Of a stretch of 64,000 bases of DNA, positions 21,769 through 36,065 are shown piece after piece. The DNA is from Stutzerimonas nosocomialis (GTDB lineage: Bacteria > Pseudomonadota > Gammaproteobacteria > Pseudomonadales > Pseudomonadaceae). The stretch lies in assembly GCF_005876855.1 (NCBI RefSeq), contig NZ_QLAE01000005.1:124001-188000 (forward strand), in the 5' to 3' direction. The position numbers and the translations under genes were made by a program. Each line of letters opens with the position of its first letter. Positions within the stretch are counted from its first letter, which is position 1. The notes under the pieces are model-generated. The model made no database searches. It was not told the origin of the DNA and worked only from the letters and a program-made list of their open reading frames with translations.

Positions 21769-22890
21769 TCAGGCCGGCTGGGGTTCCGCGCCCTGGTCGC
21801 CGTTGGCGGCGGGGCGATCCTTGGGCACGCCCGCGACGGTGATTTCCGGCAGCGTGCCACCGATGAACTCGACGCTCTGAGTGGGGAAGGCGAACTGCAC
21901 TTCCATCTCGGCGAACCGCTCCATCAGCTTCAGGTTGATTTCCTGCTGAATGTCCATGTAGCGGTTGTACTCGGAACTGAGCACCATGTAGACCACTTCG
22001 AAGGTCAGCTGGTAGTCGTCTAAGGCGAGGAAATGCGCCCGGTCGAAGCGGGTCATCTCGATCCCCTCGATGATGCCGCGAACCACGCCGCCGATCTCGC
22101 GCACCTTCGCCGGCGGCGTGTTGTAGGTGACACCGAACTTGAAGACGATGCGCCGCTGCTGCATGCGCTTGTAGTTGTGCAGCGTCTGCTTGAGCAGGTC
22201 CGCGTTGGAGACGACGATCTGTTCCCCGCTCAGGGCGCGGATGCGGGTGGTCTTCAAACCGATATGCTCGATGGTGCCGGCGACGTCGCCGAAGACCACG
22301 AAATCACCGACCTCGAAGGGCTTGTCGATCCCGATCGACAGCGAGGCGAAGACGTCGCTGAGCAGCGTCTGCACCGCGAGCGCGATGGCGATACCGCCGA
22401 CGCCGAGGCTGGCGATCAGTGCCGTGATGTCGACCCCGAGGTTCGCCAGGATCGACAGCAGCATCATGGTCCAGACCACCAGCCGGATCATGATGCCGAT
22501 GATGGTGGTGGTCACCGGGTTTCGCGTCTTACCGTCGTGGGTCAGGCTTTCCATCCACAGCCGCACGCCACAGTCGAGCCAGAGCGCGATCTGGAAGGCG
22601 AGGGCCACGAACCAGCCGTGCGCCATGGTGGCTTCCCAGCGCGGGGAAAGCTCGACGATCTTCAGGCCGATCAGCAGGGAGAAGGCGAAGATCAACAGCC
22701 GGCTGGTGCGGCTCAGCATCTCGGCGGCGAAGGCGTAGATGCGGGTCTTCGAGCCCTTGGACATGGCGTGCAGGCGCCTGGTCAGGATCTTGACCAGGGT
22801 GCGCAGCACCCAGTAGCTGATGACCGTCACGGCGGTGACGATGGCGATATCGATCCAGATCGACTCGTTCAACAGAACGTCCCAATTCAT
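21769..22890 (-). CDS. mechanosensitive ion channel, MscS family
   Basis: The 373-residue protein has about four or five N-terminal membrane helices, ending with the pore helix DITALIASLGVGGIAIALAV. The MscS beta domain follows: FASLSIGIDKPFEVGDFVVF, then TTRIRALSGEQIVVSNADLL, and a cytoplasmic alpha-beta domain up to about residue 350. It opens under membrane tension and releases solutes from the inner membrane. The ATG at 22890 has AGGAG 10 bases away; the TTG immediately before it at 22893 has better spacing and cannot be excluded. It is convergent with the Anbu gene, 25 bases apart. Confidence 0.9.
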   Translation of the reverse strand: MNWDVLLNESIWIDIAIVTAVTVISYWVLRTLVKILTRRLHAMSKGSKTRIYAFAAEMLSRTSRLLIFAFSLLIGLKIVELSPRWEATMAHGWFVALAFQIALWLDCGVRLWMESLTHDGKTRNPVTTTIIGIMIRLVVWTMMLLSILANLGVDITALIASLGVGGIAIALAVQTLLSDVFASLSIGIDKPFEVGDFVVFGDVAGTIEHIGLKTTRIRALSGEQIVVSNADLLKQTLHNYKRMQQRRIVFKFGVTYNTPPAKVREIGGVVRGIIEGIEMTRFDRAHFLALDDYQLTFEVVYMVLSSEYNRYMDIQQEINLKLMERFAEMEVQFAFPTQSVEFIGGTLPEITVAGVPKDRPAANGDQGAEPQPA

Positions 22891-23137
22891 CAAGAAATGG
22901 CTCCTGTGAGGCCGCGCGCAGGGCGCGGGGAGATGGGCGGGGCTGTTTTTTCAGTCGGTCACAGGCGCGATAAGTTCCCCTTGGGCGGCTACGCAGCGCA
23001 GCGCCGGGGATCGAGTCGGGGCGTTGCGCGCAGCGCTTCCGGAGCCGGGATGGGGGCGGAGCGGCCTCCAGGGCCCAGCCGTTACGGCCGGGGATGACGG
23101 GGCGATGGGGGTGATCGCGGCGGCTCGCCGGGCGCTC

Positions 23138-23233
23138 TCAACTGAGCATCCGGGTGAGGTTGGGGAGAATCAGCACAACGGCTGTGGCGAGAAGGATCAG
23201 CGTTGCCTGGCGCAGTTTTTTTTGTTTGAACAT
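23138..23233 (-). CDS. possible 31-residue single-span membrane protein
   Basis: A short frame from ATG (complement of 23231-23233) to TGA reads MFKQKKLRQATL, then LATAVVLILPNLT, then RMLS. A basic N-terminus followed by one hydrophobic helix is the layout of a small inner-membrane protein. AAAGG lies about 9 bases before the ATG. The surrounding 22891-23578 region has no other supported gene. I do not recognise a family, and random occurrence is possible at this length. Confidence 0.45.
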   Translation of the reverse strand: MFKQKKLRQATLILLATAVVLILPNLTRMLS

Positions 23234-23578
23234 GGGTTCGGCCTTTTATTTTTCTGGCGCCTGCGGCGAGTCGCTCCGGCAGGCGCGTTGACGCAAGGTT
23301 TCGTCCCGGCCTTGAGCCGGCGGCACGTTTGGTCTGAACAAGTGACCGGTAAATTCCGCTCTTGCATGCATCCGTTGGGCGGCTCGCCGCGGCGGGACCG
23401 GTCACTCGCATTGCCGGAATCGTCGCAATTCCCATGCCAGAGGGCCTGCGCCACCACCCGGGCCGCCACTGCCGTTCGTCGCTTCGCCGTTGCTGCATCC
23501 GGTAACGGCGCAGGAGGGGCACCTTCGGTGTCGTGGGGCGGTCCACTTCATGTATCGACCCCAGTTTTGGAGGCAGTC
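23234..23578. other. 345-base non-coding stretch with one hairpin
   Basis: GCGCCTGC at 23257-23264 pairs with GCAGGCGC at 23279-23286, an 8-bp stem lying about 24 bases upstream of the small minus-strand ORF; it could be a leader structure. No promoter or gene is convincing in the remainder, which precedes the exported protein at 23579. Confidence 0.4.
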
Positions 23579-24070
23579 ATGAAGTGCACAGCTTTTCCCC
23601 TGATCCTGCTGGCGGTGGCCCTGTCCGGTGCTGCGCTGGCGCAGGAGGACATGACGTTGCAGCAGGAGCGAGACCAGATCGGCGCCGACATGGTGGACAA
23701 TCGCCGGCAGGTCGGACAGGACATCAACGGCATACGCGAGCCCGTGCCGGCGGGGACAGCCGAAGAAGCCGCCGGCGGCGCAACCGGCCCCGACATCGGC
23801 GTGAACAGTCCCCGCTTCGACACGTCCCCGGCGACTTCGCCCAGTCGGACCATTCAGGATCGACCCGCGACCACGCCGGCCCCCACCGGCTCGACCACCG
23901 CGCCTGCCGGCGGCACGGTCAGTCCGGTGCCGCCGAACACGGGTGGAGGGGTGGACGTGCAGCCGGGTGCCGGCAGTACGGGTGGAAACGGAACACCCGC
24001 CAATAGCGGAGGCGCGGCGACACCCTCCGGCGGCGCCGCAACGCCCTCTGGCGGAGGTCGTGTCGACTAG
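23579..24070 (+). CDS. small exported low-complexity protein, unknown function
   Basis: The 163-residue protein has a clean signal peptide ([21 protein letters not shown]) cleaved before QED. A charged helical part follows, and then a Thr/Pro/Gly/Ala-rich tail with tandem GGAATPS units near the end. Such tails are usually disordered and extracytoplasmic. The start at 23579 is preceded by TTGGAGG. No family is recognised. It ends 23 bases before a strong bidirectional terminator. Confidence 0.72.
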   Translation: MKCTAFPLILLAVALSGAALAQEDMTLQQERDQIGADMVDNRRQVGQDINGIREPVPAGTAEEAAGGATGPDIGVNSPRFDTSPATSPSRTIQDRPATTPAPTGSTTAPAGGTVSPVPPNTGGGVDVQPGAGSTGGNGTPANSGGAATPSGGAATPSGGGRVD

Positions 24071-24085
24071 CGCTTTTGTCGACGC

Positions 24086-24116
24086 AAAAAAAAGCCCGAC
24101 TTGCGTCGGGCTTTTT
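24086..24116. terminator. bidirectional rho-independent terminator
   Basis: AGCCCGAC at 24093-24100, loop TTGC, GTCGGGCT at 24105-24112, with eight A before and a T-run after. It can end the exported-protein transcript on the plus strand and the tRNA transcript on the minus strand. Confidence 0.92.
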
Positions 24117-24122
24117 CGTATC

Positions 24123-24212
24123 TGGCGGTGAGGGAGGGATTCGAACCCTCGATACGGTTTCCCGTATACACACTTTCCAGGCGTGCTCCTTCAACCGCTC
24201 GGACACCTCACC
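24123..24212 (-). tRNA. tRNA-Ser (anticodon GGA)
   Basis: On the minus strand the 90-base sequence begins GGTGAGGTGTCCGAGCGG and ends TCCCTCACCGCCA. The acceptor arms GGTGAGG/CCTCACC pair and the T-loop is GGTTCGAATCC. The anticodon loop is CTGGAAA with GGA at 24176-24178, and the long variable arm (TATACGGGAAACCGTAT) marks a class II serine tRNA. CCA is encoded. It reads UCC/UCU codons. Confidence 0.97.
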
Positions 24213-24424
24213 GGATCTCGCCAGACGGTCAGGTCTGTCGAGGCGCGCTAATGTAGCGGAAGACTCCGGGCATGGCAAAAGTTTTTTTAGTTTATTCATG
24301 TGGTTATTAGGCTTCGGCAGAAACTGACGTCGGTCTCGTTTCTGGCCATATGATGGCCCACCTGTGTCAGTCGTCTGATAACCTCCGGCCGTTCAGATCG
24401 CAGCCCCGTCCAGCCAGGTATGGC

Positions 24425-25729
24425 ATGAAACTGTTTCGCAAGCTGAGGAAGCGCCCCGACACTACGCTCGTGATGACCAAGCGTCGCGTCGATGTCGCTC
24501 GCCTGGAGCTCGGGATGTACGTCTGCGAACTCGATCGGCCCTGGAGCGAAACGACGTTCCTTTTCCAGGGCTTCCCGCTGTTGCGGTTGTCCGACCTGAA
24601 TGCGGTCAGGAAACGCTGCGACTACGTCTACGTCGACGATACCCGGCGCGTGGCATTGAATCCGATCGAGCAGAGCGCGCCTGTCGCGCTCAAGCCCACG
24701 GCGCGGCGCGAGCGTGTGCGTGAGCCTCTGTATGCGGAAATCGATCAGGCACGAACCGCCTTCCAGGACAGCTCCCTGGTGCTGGGCGAGCTGCTTGCCG
24801 ACGTGCAGCAGGGCAGGCCCATCGACACTTCGGCGTGCCAGGCGGCCGTCAGGCGCAACCTCGAAAGCCTGCTGCGCAACGAGAGCGCCATGCTCTGGCT
24901 GACCCGCTTGAAGGACCAGGACGTCTATACCAGTCTGCACTGCCTGTCGGTGTCGATCATGGCGATGGGCTTCGGCAACCACCTGCAATTGTCCGATGCC
25001 GAGCTCGAGCTGCTGGGGCTGGGCGGCCTGCTGCACGATGTCGGCAAGGTTCGCATCGACCCCGACGTGCTGAACAAGCCGGGCAAGCTCACGGCCGAGG
25101 AGTTCGCCCACGTCAAGCTGCATCCGGTATTCGGCTACGAAGCGCTCAAGGGCCAGGCCGACATCCCGGTCGCCGCTGCCCAGGCCGCGTACGGCCATCA
25201 TGAACGCCTCGATGGCAAGGGCTACCCGCAGGGTGTCGCGGAGCGCCAGATTCCCTTCATGACGCGCATCATCACCATCGTCGATGCGTTCGACGCCATC
25301 ACCAGCCACCGTTCCTACGACAAGCCGCGCCCGGTGCAGGTGGCGTTCGACATCCTGCGCGAGGGCAGCGGCACCCAGTTCGATTCGAAGCTGGTACGCG
25401 ACTTCATCCAGTGGCTCGGCGTGTTCCCGGTGGGCACGCTGGTCGAGCTGCACACCGGCGAAGTCGCGCTGGTGCTGGAAAAACACGATCGGCTGCAGCT
25501 GCGTCCCCGGGTCGTCGTGCTGCGCGATGCGGACAAGCAGCCTTGCGAGCCGCGCTATCTGGATCTCGCCCGGATCTGCGTCGACGCGGAGGGCCATCCG
25601 TATCGGATCAGCAACGGTCTGCCGGATGGCTCCTATGGGTTGTTCATTGCCGATTCCGCCCTTCAGGCGATCCTCCATCCCGAGGCGCTGTTCGAGTTCG
25701 AAGTCGGGTTCGGCGTCGAGGACGAGTGA
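24425..25729 (+). CDS. HD-GYP domain protein with N-terminal DUF3391 (c-di-GMP phosphodiesterase)
   Basis: The 434-residue protein has an N-terminal DUF3391 domain (VDVARLELGMYVCELDRPW, residues about 15-120) followed by an HD-GYP domain. The catalytic HD pair is in HDVGKVRIDPDVLNKPGKL from residue 204, and HHERLDGKGYPQGV begins near residue 257 with the GYP triplet. The domain hydrolyses cyclic di-GMP to GMP through a metal centre; all signature residues are present, so it is probably active. The ATG at 24425 suits the family start; the ribosome site is weak. The gene is solitary. Confidence 0.92.
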   Translation: MKLFRKLRKRPDTTLVMTKRRVDVARLELGMYVCELDRPWSETTFLFQGFPLLRLSDLNAVRKRCDYVYVDDTRRVALNPIEQSAPVALKPTARRERVREPLYAEIDQARTAFQDSSLVLGELLADVQQGRPIDTSACQAAVRRNLESLLRNESAMLWLTRLKDQDVYTSLHCLSVSIMAMGFGNHLQLSDAELELLGLGGLLHDVGKVRIDPDVLNKPGKLTAEEFAHVKLHPVFGYEALKGQADIPVAAAQAAYGHHERLDGKGYPQGVAERQIPFMTRIITIVDAFDAITSHRSYDKPRPVQVAFDILREGSGTQFDSKLVRDFIQWLGVFPVGTLVELHTGEVALVLEKHDRLQLRPRVVVLRDADKQPCEPRYLDLARICVDAEGHPYRISNGLPDGSYGLFIADSALQAILHPEALFEFEVGFGVEDE

Positions 25730-25818
25730 TGCGGGGCTGACCGGCCGGTCAGTCACGGCGCTTTACCTCGTGGGTAGCGATGGTTAACGTCTGCGCTATT
25801 CAAACAAGGAAAACCGCC

Positions 25819-27862
<2,044 letters not shown>

Positions 27863-27874
27863 ACCTTCCTTCCT

Positions 27875-27896
27875 GCGCGGGGCGTTCGCCCCGCGC
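27875..27896 (+). terminator. strong hairpin in the aruC-27916 junction, no U-tract
   Basis: GCGCGGGG at 27875-27882 pairs with CCCCGCGC at 27889-27896. It fills half of the 53-base gap between aruC and the next gene. Without a T-run it is unlikely to stop transcription fully; it may stabilise the aruC message or attenuate the downstream genes. Confidence 0.5.
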
Positions 27897-27915
27897 CACT
27901 GACAGAGAACCCATC

Positions 27916-28197
27916 ATGAGCGACAGCCTTCAACTCATCCTCGAAGACGTGGACGGTACCCAGCTTGAAACCTCCTGCACCCGATTCGCCGTCATGTGGC
28001 AGGGCAAGGAAGTGTGGATCCAGCAGGTCGGCAACGGCCAGCTGATGATCGGCGTGGACGTCGAGGACGGCGATACCGAATACGCCAACCTGGTGCTGCG
28101 GCCGCTGGCGACCAACCTGGTCAGCCTGCAGCTGGAGATGGAGCCGGTCGAAGCGGACGACCACGTGCACGGTCCCGACTGTAACCACGACCACTAA
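27916..28197 (+). CDS. small conserved protein of the aru cluster, unknown function
   Basis: The 93-residue acidic protein begins MSDSLQLILEDVDGTQLETS and ends EADDHVHGPDCNHDH. The His/Asp/Cys-rich tail could bind metal. I recall a gene of this type between aruB and aruE in P. aeruginosa (PA0900), with no assigned function. It precedes aruE by 11 bases, so the two are probably cotranscribed. No signal peptide or membrane segment is present. Confidence 0.8.
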   Translation: MSDSLQLILEDVDGTQLETSCTRFAVMWQGKEVWIQQVGNGQLMIGVDVEDGDTEYANLVLRPLATNLVSLQLEMEPVEADDHVHGPDCNHDH

Positions 28198-28208
28198 GGC
28201 AGGCCTGG

Positions 28209-29201
28209 ATGCTTTCTCTGGGTAAGCTGCTCGAGTTAAGCCTCGCCGGTCGTGAGCCGGCCGAAAAGATCCAGGTCACCAGCCGCGGCGTGAAGTTGCA
28301 CTGGCTGTCCGATGGCGTGCTTCAGGTAACGCCGCCCGCCAGCGACGACTGTGGCGTCGACCTGCTCCTGTCCGCGGGTATCCACGGGAACGAGATCATC
28401 CCGATCGAGTTGCTCGATCGGCTGATCCGTGCGGTCGCCCGTGGCGACCTGCGTCCGCGGGCCCGTCTGTTGTTCCTGTTCGGCAACCTCGACGCGATTC
28501 GTCGCGGGGTGCGTCACCTCGGCAACGACCTCAACCGGCTGTTCTGTGGTGCCCACGTGGAGGCCGGCGGCGCCGAGGCGATGAGGGCGATGGAGCTCGA
28601 GCGCATGACCTCGAGCTTCTTCTCGCTCGAAGGCAGGACGCGCCGCCACTACGACCTCCATAGCGCGATGCGCCCGTCGCTGCTGAGCCAGTTCGCCATC
28701 TGCCCCTGGCGCAACGGACGTCCTCTGCCCGAGGGCGCGCTCGGACGTCTGCGCGCGGCGTCGATGGATGGCGTGCTGATGCAGCGTGCGGCGTCCACCA
28801 CCTTCAGTGCCTACACCGCCAACGAGCACGGCGCCGAAGCCTTCACCCTGGAGCTTGCCGAAGAAAGCGCGGCGCGCTGGCCGGCGTGCCTGCAGGCTTT
28901 CGAACGGGCGATGCAGGCGCAGATCCTCGATCAATCGCTGGAGGCCGAGACCGGGCCGGAGTCGTTCCAGGTGTTCAGCGTCTCGCGAGAGATCATCAAG
29001 CGCAGCGAGCGGTTCCGGCTGTGTCTGCCGAGCGACGTGGAGAACTTCGCGCAACTGGCGCCCGGGACCTTGCTGGCCGAGGACGGCGAGGGCGACCCTT
29101 GGGTGGTCGAGGAGGAAGAGGCCCGCATTCTGTTCCCGATGGCTCAGGTCGCCATCGGCCAGCGGGCCGGACTGGTGGTGGTACCGGGCGAACCTGCCTG
29201 A
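28209..29201 (+). CDS. aruE: succinylglutamate desuccinylase
   Basis: The 330-residue zinc hydrolase carries LLLSAGIHGNEIIPIELLDR (zinc His and Glu), LLFLFGNLDAIRRGVRHLGNDLNR, RRHYDLHSAMRPS with another zinc His, and AFTLELAEE with the catalytic Glu. It is AstE/AruE, which splits N-succinylglutamate into succinate and glutamate in the last step of the arginine succinyltransferase pathway. The upstream steps (aruFGDB) are not next to it here, so either they lie elsewhere or the enzyme now serves another N-acyl amino acid. Confidence 0.92.
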   Translation: MLSLGKLLELSLAGREPAEKIQVTSRGVKLHWLSDGVLQVTPPASDDCGVDLLLSAGIHGNEIIPIELLDRLIRAVARGDLRPRARLLFLFGNLDAIRRGVRHLGNDLNRLFCGAHVEAGGAEAMRAMELERMTSSFFSLEGRTRRHYDLHSAMRPSLLSQFAICPWRNGRPLPEGALGRLRAASMDGVLMQRAASTTFSAYTANEHGAEAFTLELAEESAARWPACLQAFERAMQAQILDQSLEAETGPESFQVFSVSREIIKRSERFRLCLPSDVENFAQLAPGTLLAEDGEGDPWVVEEEEARILFPMAQVAIGQRAGLVVVPGEPA

Positions 29202-29236
29202 ACGGAGCCGGGCACTGCGCCCGGCCTTGTCCTGAC

Positions 29237-29608
29237 TCAGGCGCCGGCAGGCGGCGTGCTCAGCGAATCGTTGCCGGTCACCGTCGCGCTGCCGGTGGCC
29301 GCCTGGGCATTCTGCTTCATGCGTTGCTGGTCGTTGACCGAGGGTTCCAGCGGCATCTGGCTCGAGTGAGTGTCCGCCATGGCCGTGTGCTCGTTGATTT
29401 CGCACAGTACGCGCTTGGCCTCGCAATGGCCGGTCACGCCACGCGCCAGTGCCATGCCGCCCACGGCCAGTTGCAACAGGCCACCGATGCCTCCGCGCCG
29501 CAACCCCTTGCCCAGGAAATACAGGCCGCCCACGACCGAGGCGGTGCGCTCCCAGCCATGAACGTTCTCGGTCTTGGAACCATCGGAAGGAAGAGTGCGA
29601 TTCATCAT
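29237..29608 (-). CDS. DUF2892/YgaP-like small membrane protein
   Basis: About 123 residues from tandem ATGs at 29608 and 29605; GGAG lies 5 and 8 bases away respectively, so either start works. ENVHGWERTASVVGGLYFLG, GGLLQLAVGGMALARGVTGHC and a polar, probably disordered tail with Gln/Ser/Thr follow. Two short hydrophobic segments with Gly motifs resemble DUF2892 inner-membrane proteins. Function is unknown. It converges with aruE across 35 bases. Confidence 0.78.
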   Translation of the reverse strand: MMNRTLPSDGSKTENVHGWERTASVVGGLYFLGKGLRRGGIGGLLQLAVGGMALARGVTGHCEAKRVLCEINEHTAMADTHSSQMPLEPSVNDQQRMKQNAQAATGSATVTGNDSLSTPPAGA

Positions 29609-29715
29609 CAGGTCTCCGGGAAGATGTTGTCCTTTAACAGACTCTGGCGCGTCCCGGCTGTTCATGCCGCAGGTCGGATAATCCGCCCGCGGCATTGACG
29701 GGAACGGCCGGCCGG

Positions 29716-31746
29716 TCATGCCATGGAGAACACCTTCAGCACGAAGGCATATTCCAGCGCCACGTCCTTGAGCGCCTGGTAACGGCCGCTCATGCCGCCG
29801 TGGCCGGCGCCGAACTCGGTCTTGAGCAGCAACAGCGCGTCGTTGGTGCGCAACGCCCGCAGCCGGGCGACCCACTTGGCCGCTTCCCAGTACTGGACGC
29901 GGCTGTCGTGGTAGCCGGCGACGGCGAGGATCGCCGGATAATCCTGGGCGCGCACGTTCTCGTAAGGCGCATAGGCCTTGATCCGGGCGTGCACCTCGGG
30001 GTCGTTCGGGTCGCCCCATTCGTCGTACTCGGTGACGGTCAGCGGAAGGTCGGGATTGAGCATGGTGTTGAGCACGTCGACGAAGGGCACCTCGGCGATG
30101 GCCGCGCCGAACAGCTCGGGGCGCAGGTTGAGGACCGCGCCGATCAGCAGGCCGCCGGCACTACCGCCGCTGACGACCAGTTGCGAAGGTTGCGTGTAAC
30201 CCTCGGCGATCAGGGTCTCGGCGCAGGCGATGAAGTCGCTGAAGGTGTTGGGCTTGTGTTCGAGCTTGCCGGCGCGGTACCAGGCCTCGCCCAGGTCGCC
30301 GCCGCCGCGTACGTGGGCGATGGCGAAGACGAACCCGCGGTCGAGCAGCGACAGCCGCGCATGGGAGAACCAGGGATCGAGGCTGTGGCCGTAGGCCCCG
30401 TAGCCATAGAGGTAGAGGGGGGCCGGTTTGCCGAAGGTCTCGCGCCTCGCCACCAGGCTCACCGGCACCCGGGTGCCGTCTGGCGCGGTCGCCCAGATGC
30501 GTCGGCTTTCGTAGGCGTCCGCCTCGAAGGGGCCTTCCACCGGGGTTTCCTTGAGCACCCGCTGGCTGCCGTCGGCGAGGATCAGCTCGCGGATCTGGGC
30601 CGGGCGGTTGAGCGCCTCGTAGCGCAGCCGGATCGCCGTGCTGGTGAATTCCAGGCTGTTCTGCACGTGCAGGCTGTAGACCGCATCGGGCAGCTGGACG
30701 CGGTAGGGTGCGACGCCCTGCGGGCGCACCTCGATCAGCGGCAGCCCCTCGGCGCGCAGCGTCAGGGTGATGGCCTCGGCGTTCAGGCTGACGTCTTCGA
30801 GCATCACGGCCTGGTCATGCGGGACCAGCTCCTGCCAGTGCTCACGTTGCGGGCGATCTTCGTCGGCTGCGTAGAGCGCGAAGTTGATGCCTGCCTGGTT
30901 ACTGCGGATCAGCCAGCTCCAGCGCCCCTCGTGCAGGCCGTGGTCGGGGAAGTACTCGTGCTCTTCCTCGCGGGTGGCAAGGCAGGTCCAGGTGCCTTCC
31001 GGCGTGTCGGCCGGCAGCACCCAGGCCTCGCTGGTGGTCTTGCTGTGGGAGAGGATGACCAGTTGCCGGTCGGAGCTGGCGCGGTAGCAGTGCACGAAGT
31101 AGCGGCCGTCCGGGTCGTGGAACACCTCGGTGGAGCTCGCTTCGCCCAGGCGATAGCGGTTGATGCGATGTGGACGGTGGGTCTCGTCCAGCTCGCCGAA
31201 GAACAGCGTCTGGCTGTCGTTGGCCCAGGTCATGCTGCCGTCGCAGTGTTCGAAGGGCAGGGCGGTGATCTCGCCGCTCTGCAGGTCCTTGACGAACAGC
31301 TGGTAGATCTCGTCGCCCTGGGTATCGAGGCTGTAGGCGAGCCTGTTGTGGTCCTGGCTGACGCTGAAGGCGCCCAGCGACAGAAAGCCCCCGTTGGCCA
31401 GCGCGTTCGGGTCGAGCAGCAGTTGCTCGGCCGCCTCGTCCACCTCGAGCGATCCATCGACCGGCCTCGGGCAGCGGTAATGACGCGGGTATTCGTCGCC
31501 GGCAGTGGTGCGCTGGTAATACAGCCAGGGGCCCCAGGGGCTGGGCAACGACAGATCGGTCTCGCGAATGCGACCTTTTATTTCATGAAAGAGCGCCTCG
31601 CGCAGCTCGGCCTGTTCGGCCAGTTGCTCCTCCAGATAGGCGTTCTCCGCCTTGAGATAGTCGATCACGTCCGCGGCGTCGCGGTTTTCCAGCCAACGGT
31701 AGGGATCGTCTCCCTGGTCTACTCTGGCAGTCGGGGCTTTGCTCAT
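29716..31746 (-). CDS. ptrB: oligopeptidase B (protease II)
   Basis: The 676-residue S9 peptidase has DPYRWLENRDAADVIDYLKA at the N-terminus, a seven-blade propeller, then the hydrolase domain: YGYGAYGHSLDPWFS, HVRGGGDLGEAWYRAGKLEH, the nucleophile Ser529 in VVSGGSAGGLL, and the His in FGAGHGGMSGRY. It cleaves short peptides after Lys or Arg in the cytoplasm. Length and motifs fit PtrB rather than prolyl oligopeptidase. It is the last minus-strand gene before the fadBA region. Confidence 0.93.
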   Translation of the reverse strand: MSKAPTARVDQGDDPYRWLENRDAADVIDYLKAENAYLEEQLAEQAELREALFHEIKGRIRETDLSLPSPWGPWLYYQRTTAGDEYPRHYRCPRPVDGSLEVDEAAEQLLLDPNALANGGFLSLGAFSVSQDHNRLAYSLDTQGDEIYQLFVKDLQSGEITALPFEHCDGSMTWANDSQTLFFGELDETHRPHRINRYRLGEASSTEVFHDPDGRYFVHCYRASSDRQLVILSHSKTTSEAWVLPADTPEGTWTCLATREEEHEYFPDHGLHEGRWSWLIRSNQAGINFALYAADEDRPQREHWQELVPHDQAVMLEDVSLNAEAITLTLRAEGLPLIEVRPQGVAPYRVQLPDAVYSLHVQNSLEFTSTAIRLRYEALNRPAQIRELILADGSQRVLKETPVEGPFEADAYESRRIWATAPDGTRVPVSLVARRETFGKPAPLYLYGYGAYGHSLDPWFSHARLSLLDRGFVFAIAHVRGGGDLGEAWYRAGKLEHKPNTFSDFIACAETLIAEGYTQPSQLVVSGGSAGGLLIGAVLNLRPELFGAAIAEVPFVDVLNTMLNPDLPLTVTEYDEWGDPNDPEVHARIKAYAPYENVRAQDYPAILAVAGYHDSRVQYWEAAKWVARLRALRTNDALLLLKTEFGAGHGGMSGRYQALKDVALEYAFVLKVFSMA

Positions 31747-35537
<3,791 letters not shown>

Positions 35538-35555
35538 TCGCGCATCGTCGACCGG

Positions 35556-35585
35556 AACCGGGGCCACGTGCCCCGGTTTTTCTTT
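35556..35585 (+). terminator. rho-independent terminator of fadBA
   Basis: AACCGGGG at 35556-35563 and CCCCGGTT at 35571-35578 around a 7-base loop, followed by a T-rich tail, 18 bases after the fadA stop. Confidence 0.9.
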
Positions 35586-35599
35586 TTCGAGGACAGCAC

Positions 35600-35827
35600 A
35601 TGCAGATACAGCCCGGGCGCTATCGCCATTACAAGGGCCCCGAATACCGTGTGTTCGCCGTGGCCCGCCACTCCGAGACCGAGGAAGCCCTGGTGTTCTA
35701 TCAGGCGCTGTATGGCGAACAGGGTCTCTGGGTTCGCCCGTTGTCGATGTTCACCGAGACGGTGGAAGTCGACGGCGAGACGGTTCCGCGCTTCGCCCTG
35801 ATCGAGGCCGAGCCGTCCCGTTTCTGA
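35600..35827 (+). CDS. DUF1653 domain protein
   Basis: The 75-residue protein begins MQIQPGRYRHYKGPEYRVFA and continues LVFYQALYGEQGLWVRPLSMF, the complete DUF1653 pattern (a small SH3-like fold). Function is unknown. The ATG at 35600 follows GAGGACAG, immediately after the fadBA terminator. The same gene lies between fadA and topA in P. aeruginosa, from memory. Confidence 0.88.
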   Translation: MQIQPGRYRHYKGPEYRVFAVARHSETEEALVFYQALYGEQGLWVRPLSMFTETVEVDGETVPRFALIEAEPSRF

Positions 35828-35860
35828 TGCATGGGGCGGAGCGCTCGGCAGGCCATGCGC

Positions 35861-35890
35861 TTGACCTCGGCTTCGTCGCCACTATATATA
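35861..35890 (+). promoter_or_regulatory. sigma-70 promoter upstream of topA
   Basis: TTGACC at 35861-35866 and an AT-rich TATATATA block at 35883-35890 give a 16-18 base spacer. The only downstream gene on this strand is topA, starting at 36066. The sequence stands out against the GC-rich surroundings. Confidence 0.65.
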
Positions 35891-36065
35891 GCGGTGCTTT
35901 TGTGGCTCCGTGAATCCGCCATGCCTGCCCTGGCATCCGCGGAAGGGCCTCGCACCCCGGCGTCATCGTGTCGCTTCAGCTCAGGCTGCGCACCGACGTC
36001 GGTTTGCTTTACTGCAGTTCGGGCATCTACCGCCTTCACATCTCGATTCAGGAACTCTCCTCTCC

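Noticed and set aside
24001-24060. DNA tandem repeat in the exported-protein gene
   Set aside because: Only two short GGAATPS-coding units, explained by low-complexity protein sequence.
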